Below, piece by piece: positions 58,085 through 64,000 of a DNA stretch of 64,000 nucleotides; positions within the stretch are counted from its first letter, which is position 1; each line of letters starts with the position of its first letter. The notes beneath the pieces were generated by a model. It saw only the letters and a program-made list of their open reading frames with translations. It was not told the origin of the DNA and made no database searches. This stretch comes from Taudactylus pleione. Lineage: Eukaryota; Chordata; Amphibia; Anura; Myobatrachidae. The DNA is taken from contig JAUIMM010000040.1 of the NCBI GenBank assembly GCA_031769625.1, positions 11,472,501 to 11,536,500 on the forward strand. The letters run 5' to 3'. A program made the position numbers and the translations under genes.

Positions 58085-59210
58085 CCTTTATTTATATGGC
58101 ACCAGAAGGGTTCCACAGTGCCTTACAAAGTACAGAAACAAATGAGCACACAAGACAACAGTTATTAACAGTACAGACAATGCAGGACAAGTACATGATT
58201 TATAAACAGTGCTGCATAATGCCTAAATAAGCAGCAGGGTGTCAGTAAGCAGTTTTAGGTGCCATTGTAAATGAAAGTAAAAGTAAGGCAAGAAGAAGCA
58301 CATGAGGGAAGAGGGCCCTGCTCAGAAGAGCTGACATTCTGTGGGGAGGGTCAGACAAACAGGGATGGCACAGATGGGCTAGATAATGAGGAAGGAGCAT
58401 AGAGTAGTGGGTTAGGAGGAGCGCTGGAAAGCATTGAGGAAGAAATGGATCTTTAGGGCCCATTTGAAGATTAAGAGCCAGGAAGCCAACTGATGAAGGA
58501 ATTTTGCAGGCGCTGTGGTGTCAGAGGGGTAAATCCAGGGTTTGGTGATGGCAAGGAGAATTAAGGCATTGCAGATGAAGTGTTCATGAATGGAGACCAG
58601 TTTATTATAGATAAAATTGGCTTTCCAGAGGGAACAGGAGAGAGGGACAGAGATAAGAGGCGAGAGGAGAATGAGATTATTAGGGTTGATGTAGTGTTTA
58701 GGTGATATTAATCTAGAGAAGGGGCTTAAGGAGTGTGGGGTTATGTGGCTGGCTTCTGAATGAGGAAGGGTGACAGCAGGTGGTGGGTAAGGTGGAGGTT
58801 TAGTGGTGTGGGGGGGAAAGGATAGGTAACTTGGAGAAAAGAGAGGGTGCAGGGTTTAGTGGTGGTGCAGCAGGACCATGGTGGAATAGAAGTGAATAAT
58901 AATGGAGTGGGAGATGCAGTTGAGAAACTTATATGTGATGAAGAGAGACAGAGGAGGGGAAAGAGGGGGATAACATAGAGAGGACTATGGATGGAGAAAA
59001 GAGGTGAAAACTGGTGGTAGAGGAGAAAATAATGTAGCAGCTGAGTGAGAGAGGAATACAAGAAAAGAGACATTGTGTAGATGAGGCAGTTTTGGGGGAA
59101 AAGTCAGTAGTAGTAATGAGTGTGAGATACAGGAACAGTACAGGTCAAAGGTCAAAATCAGATAAAAGGTAGAACAGTGTTGGAAGATGTAAGGCACATC
59201 TACAATAGTA
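58022..59210 (-). mobile_element. Internally deleted L2-like LINE
   Basis: This is the same family as 12840-17972, in reverse. From 5' to 3' on the minus strand it has the pyrimidine-rich ORF1-like region (59073-58741), the first part of the endonuclease (near 58640-58510, with NKLVSIHEHF and ILLAITKPW readable), then directly the ORF2 C-terminus (FKWALKIHFFL near 58465) and the 3' end with a (TAA)n tail that shows as (ATT)n at 58036-58085. About 2.6 kb present in the long copy (roughly 14915-17545) is missing. It has no RT and could move only in trans. Confidence 0.75.
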
Positions 59211-62200
59211 TATTATAACCAAAAAAGGAGTAAAGAGCTGTTAAAGTAGCAAGACTTGAGAATTAGTATAAAGTATGATTATATAAAAAAAAATAAAAGG
59301 TTTAGGTGTGAAACAATGGTAGATACTACTGTGGTATAAAGATAAATTGACGGTGGTACTGGAATGATTTAAGCAGGTAGTTGTTTGCAATGCTGAAGCA
59401 GGGTGTTGGCAAAAGGTGTGTCCAGGTTATAATGAAAGCTGGTGGCTGAGTAGCAGGGTTTCCAGAAGCTCAGAAGATCCTTTGCTTTTTTTCCAAGTTA
59501 TAGAGAGTTCTTTTAAAATGTTGGTCTCCTGTCGTCCTCCTGCTTAACTCATGGCTAACTCTTTAAGTTATGCTGTACATGTAGTCCCACTTACAAAAAA
59601 AAACACTTTGAAATAAAACTTAGCAGCCTTGTACAAGCCTAAAGCCTTGTAACCTACTGATTATATAGTTAAGCATAACATGTGTAGTCACTGATTACAC
59701 CCACCCCCAATACCCTCACCCACACCCACACCAGATACAAGTCATAAAATTCTAATACAAACAAGCAGAGCCAAAACAGCATCCCATGAAGCTAGGAGAT
59801 AAGATCTGAATATATAATTACATTTTAAATTACTCTGGAGTTTACAGATATTAAAGATAATATACCTAGCAAATCAGTGAATTCCACACAGCATTGGTAT
59901 TTCTATAATAGATGCCTGGTGCAAATACATGATTACCTAGCAAATAAGTATGTATTAGAACTGACCTTTAAGTGGTTGCGATGGATTTAAGCAAGTAAAT
60001 GATTCTAGATTTTTGAGCCAGCTGAGTTATTGAATATGGAAGAGAAAAGTGACAAGTGCTACTTGGAAAGGAAAAGAGTCACATATATGGAGCCAGGATG
60101 ACGTGGAATTCCTAAAAGAAATGTAAAAATAAGCTTTGTATGTATTTTGTAAATGCAATTATTCTGTCTTATTTTAAACCAGATTAAAAACTCACTATTT
60201 GAAGTGATGAGAAATAGTTTTAGTAGAAATATATCTTCTTATACCCTCCATATTGCACCATAAAAAAGAAACTAGTGCCACTAGGTAATAGTAGTATTAT
60301 AATATTAAAGTTTTCTGACTTTGCTACAGATATAGACGGATCCAACAGCTGTAAAATCTTCAATGAAATTTCTCATTTTTCCCCAAATGTTGGACCATAG
60401 AAAAGAAAAAATTATGTACTGTATACACTGTTACTTTAAAATAAAATTAGAGACATTCCTTCATATATTGACCTGTGATAGGTAGAGCATCCAAAAATGA
60501 TTATTGTCTTCTTTCATGCCATAAAATAAAGATAATGTAATTGTAAATTTAATTGAATGAATAAAATAAATACAGTAGTGAATGCACTTATGAAATATAT
60601 CAATTAATGGTCCATGGAGTTAGATAAATACATAAAATAACCATTTAGTCTGAAAATATTATAAACAACATACACTCAAAAATATTGCTTATTCTGTTCA
60701 CTTACATAACAAGGGTTCCTGGGTTTTATAGTAGCAGATTAGTAAAACAAACTACAAGTCCTGAATGATGATTGATCCTGTCCACCACTTAAATTTGAAC
60801 ATATTTTTCCAGTCTCTGCTACCCTTCTTCAGGACTTCCTTGGGAAGAATGTATTTGATGTACTTCCGTAACATATTGCTTTAATTTTACTATTATTTTT
60901 TTTGTGTAATATGGATGATACATTGAGTTTGAATTTAAGAATATATCCTTCTGCTAAACCTCTATTCTTAAAAATTCAAAGAGTAAACTCACCAAAGAAT
61001 TGTCACTACAATAAACTCTGTGGGGCTCATGTACAGTTGGATATATGCCTGTTTATTTGTGATGCAACTTACAACATCTTATAACTGGAGAAAGTGAACA
61101 ACTGTAGTCCAAGTACTCTAGATGCATGTTCATGCACTTGCAACTCAAGTAGACCTGCAAACACAGACACACTCATATTACTTGTTGGTGCTGGAGGGCT
61201 GGTACAAGAATACAGAAGGAGTATTATGATGATCAGCTGCACATGGCCTATGGCAAGAAAGAAATTTAAATTTAATTTTTAAAAGTTAAAACAACATATG
61301 TATTGAAATCAATTTATAGTTGTATTTTGTATTTTTTGTCTGAATTCATATGGTAAATTACTACAAGTATGTGCTCTTTTATGTTATCATAGTGCATAAG
61401 TGTGCACACTTAATATTCATGAGGCTTACTTGGTGCACATGCTAGTGATGTGTAACTGAAAGCATCTTGAGATGCGTCTGACTATACATATGCAGAAAAA
61501 TCACTATATCATGCATACATGTTATTCTGTACATGAGCCTCACTGAGCTTATATATTTTTTTTGTTCCTATTATGCATGAGATGACATTTCCACAACAAT
61601 GGTAATTTAATATTAATGACTAACATCAATGAGTTTGCTACTGTATATAAGAGGTTAGGGTTACAGAGAGATGACCAGTTAATCTGCATCACACTACATT
61701 TGGCCAGAACTTTGTCTGATTTAAGACCCAGTGTTGCCTAATGCTTCTTAGATTTAATTAAAACTCAGCATTTACAAAATTAAAAAATTTCCAAGCTACG
61801 TGTTTAGCAATGTTGGAAATACAGTAAGTGGATGTGTGCTATTAGCAATTAATATTTTTATTGTCGTCAATAGATAAATCCCAGTATGTGGTATTGCTAG
61901 AAGTGTAATTTGAGGTTGCTGTAAATTGAATTGACTGCAAAAGGCTTATGGTTATATTATAAAAATAAATGAGATGATTTTATTCAGACTCAAATCAGCC
62001 AGTGGGACTCGCAATATAATCAAATGAAAGTAATTAAGTCTTTAAATGAAATTTAATTTCAAATTTTAGAATAATAGAGAAAGATATTACTTTGTCATTT
62101 AATTCATTCCAAGTTAGTTACTTTAATTAGTTTAGTTATCTGTTTGCATTAAGTGGAAAGAATGAGAATACAATGCCATTAAATTTATGAATTAGTATTT

Positions 62201-63344
62201 TAGACTGGATACCGCATAAAACTAGATAAATGCAATTATTCAGTAATGTTGAAAAATGTATAATGGTTCAGTGCAGGTTTATGATAAAATAATCCAGTTA
62301 AAGATATAATGAATACATAATTCATGATAGATTTTACATGTCTCTACTTGCAGTTGCAACAGCATGCATAGCCATATTACACATATTATCACTTAGAGAT
62401 ACAGACAAGGAGATTTGAACTTAAGAAAACCATTTTTGAGAAGCATAATAATAAATAAAATCAATATATTCATATTCACATGAAAATTGGCTTTTAAAAA
62501 CATTGATCAAATTTATGATTGACTGTTTTTAATTTGTGTAAGCTTAGGGCCTGATTTAGAGTATACCGAGTAGCACATATTTTATACTTGTAGTCTTCTG
62601 CAGATCAGGGACATTAACATGCAAGTGCAATAAAGTGTGAGCCTACAGACATAATTTAGGCATCGCATTTTTAGATGTGTGTTATTCTGTGTTACATGGA
62701 TCTTCAATACAGTAGGTTAGCTAAACAAATCAGGTGCAGAAGTTGAAGATGATGATGATTTGTACATTTTTGATCTAGGTGCTTATATTTCCTAGATTTA
62801 TGGTTGCACATATTGTTCCTTTAGATTGCAACTCAAAATATCAAGTACAGATGGGCCCAGCTAGTTTGTTTCTCCATACACCATGTAGCGCTCCCTGCAT
62901 CTCATGCCAGATGGTATGCCTTGAGTCACGCCTTTCAGTTTTAATCGCAATGGAATGTACCGTGGCGCTGGAAAAAGTTAGCATGTAATACAACTTTTTG
63001 TCCACCAGGTGTCGCTTTTCCTAATCTACAGTGCGCATGCGTCCGATATGCATTTTCTGTATCACTGCCCGATGATTGTTCCTGTGCTACTAATGAACCC
63101 AGAAAGCCTAGGCAGCCAAAACACTGCTTGAGTATGCTGTTGCTTATATACAAAAGTGCCAGAAAACCCATGTGGGGTTCTGCCACTTATAACCAATCAG
63201 AGCATTGTTCCTTGCTCTGACCAATCAGTGAAGCTACTCTTTTCGGTTAGTACTGAAAATCCAGGAGGTTTGTAATTTGCATTGCTGTTTCCTGCAGAGA
63301 AAATCAGTAACATTCAATGTTTTGTTTTTGTTTTTAATTCCAAG
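59211..63344. other. No recognisable gene
   Basis: Mostly AT-rich. A GGGCCTGATTTAGAG at 62549-62563 resembles the end of the multi-hairpin MITE family but I found no partner end. No coding or RNA gene is recognised. Confidence 0.5.
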
Positions 63345-63351
63345 TGCATGA

Positions 63352-63398
63352 TTTATGAAGCAGCAGCTTGTGCATGCTGCTGCTTCGTAAATAAAGCC
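63352..63398. repeat. Hairpin, probable MITE relic
   Basis: TTTATGAAGCAGCAGC and GCTGCTGCTTCGTAAA form near-perfect arms of about 16 bp around the 8-base loop TTGTGCAT, with one mismatch that fits CpG decay. Confidence 0.7.
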
Positions 63399-63944
63399 CC
63401 AAGTCTTTATTTTAATGCATGATTTTTTCATTGTGTTTTTTTAACTGTACTTTGTTCTTTGGCACTGCATACCCATCAGTTTATAGCTACCAGTGCCTAC
63501 TACTAGGATGAATTGTACATCAGAAACAAAACTGATTTATGTAATTTAACCTTTATTACCATATTACCCCAACACCAGCCAGCAGTGGTGTTGGGAGAAG
63601 CCACAAAGGTTTCAACATGGGAAATGTTTTTCTTAGAGAAGGGGGCCTTCACATTTTGTAGATCTGATTTTTATAGTAAATTCAACACTGTGTCGAACAG
63701 ATTAATGCTGTGTGATTTTATGATAGGTAGACTACTTGCTGTGCTATTCCCTGTTATAGAAGGTTAGCCCTTCATAGCCTGGTGCTGGTAGTGGTTACTT
63801 TAGGGAGACTCTATGATGTTTATACCCTCAAAGTTGCCATAAGTGTCCAAATTATGAGCAATTGTGCTGGTATGACTTCTGAGGAGAGTAAGGCATGCTG
63901 CTTTTTAAAATACAAAAAATCACAGCAACCAGGCGCAATAGAAT

Positions 63945-64000
63945 ATATATTTTATTTTATTATTTATTACCAGTTATTTATATAGCGCACATATATTCCG
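63945..64000 (-). mobile_element. 3' tail of a LINE or SINE running off the window
   Basis: Read on the minus strand, the sequence CGCTATATAAATAACTGG followed by an AT-rich run resembles the GCGCTATATAAATAA(TAA)n tails of CR1/L2-type elements. The body would lie beyond the right edge. Confidence 0.5.

Noticed and set aside
62549..63420. Third multi-hairpin MITE starting GGGCCTGATTTAGAG
   Set aside because: No matching inverted end or 4-bp duplication was found downstream.

Overview
This window looks like repeat-dense intergenic DNA from a large vertebrate genome, most likely an anuran amphibian. The base for that call is the mix of mobile elements: Penelope-like retroelements (PLEs) with hammerhead-type motifs, CR1/L2-superfamily LINEs ending in (TAA)n, a sushi-like Ty3/gypsy LTR element, Tc1 and hAT relics, and multi-hairpin MITEs. 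The species assignment is inference. I see no intact host protein-coding gene, no tRNA or rRNA gene and no CRISPR. The nearest thing to a host gene is a broken SPOC-domain-like copy at 43.6-44.1 kb.

Layout. 1-7364: a minus-strand PLE with N-terminal region, reverse transcriptase and GIY-YIG endonuclease, then a tandem 5'-truncated second copy, then an inverted copy of its terminal repeat, giving a 1.39-kb inverted repeat. 7434-8850: fragments of an L1-type LINE. 8851-12500: AT-rich, one MITE. 12525-18790: a second, plus-strand PLE cut in two by a 5.1-kb L2-like LINE flanked by a 9-bp target-site duplication; the LINE itself carries a 547-bp MITE. 18776-19851: a fold-back repeat and the 3' end of a Tc1 element. 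19852-28712: mostly unrecognised, with a minisatellite, a dispersed non-coding repeat and a second TAACCC-rich MITE.

28713-39680 is a 5483-bp tandem duplication (units 28713-34195 and 34196-39678, almost identical). Each unit holds the same LINE fragment with its own MITE, a 1277-bp LTR and the start of a gag-like gene. The second unit runs on into the rest of the LTR element: gag with a long 27-bp minisatellite, a capsid-like segment, a polypurine tract and a 3' LTR (41259-42513). No protease, RT or integrase is present, so it is a non-autonomous element.

42514-51965: a 159-bp tandem array, the SPOC-like pseudogene, a duplicated non-coding block, head-to-head hAT pieces, copies of the dispersed repeat, a second multi-hairpin MITE, and a related MITE-like element that hosts a PLE terminal repeat. 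51966-64000: largely unrecognised, with a Harbinger-type accessory protein relic, another PLE terminal repeat, an internally deleted LINE and, at the window edge, a LINE/SINE-type tail.

The elements work together only as a layered insertion record. The nested events (MITE in LINE in PLE; MITE in LINE; LTR element next to LINE; large duplication breaking inside gag) give a relative order of activity.
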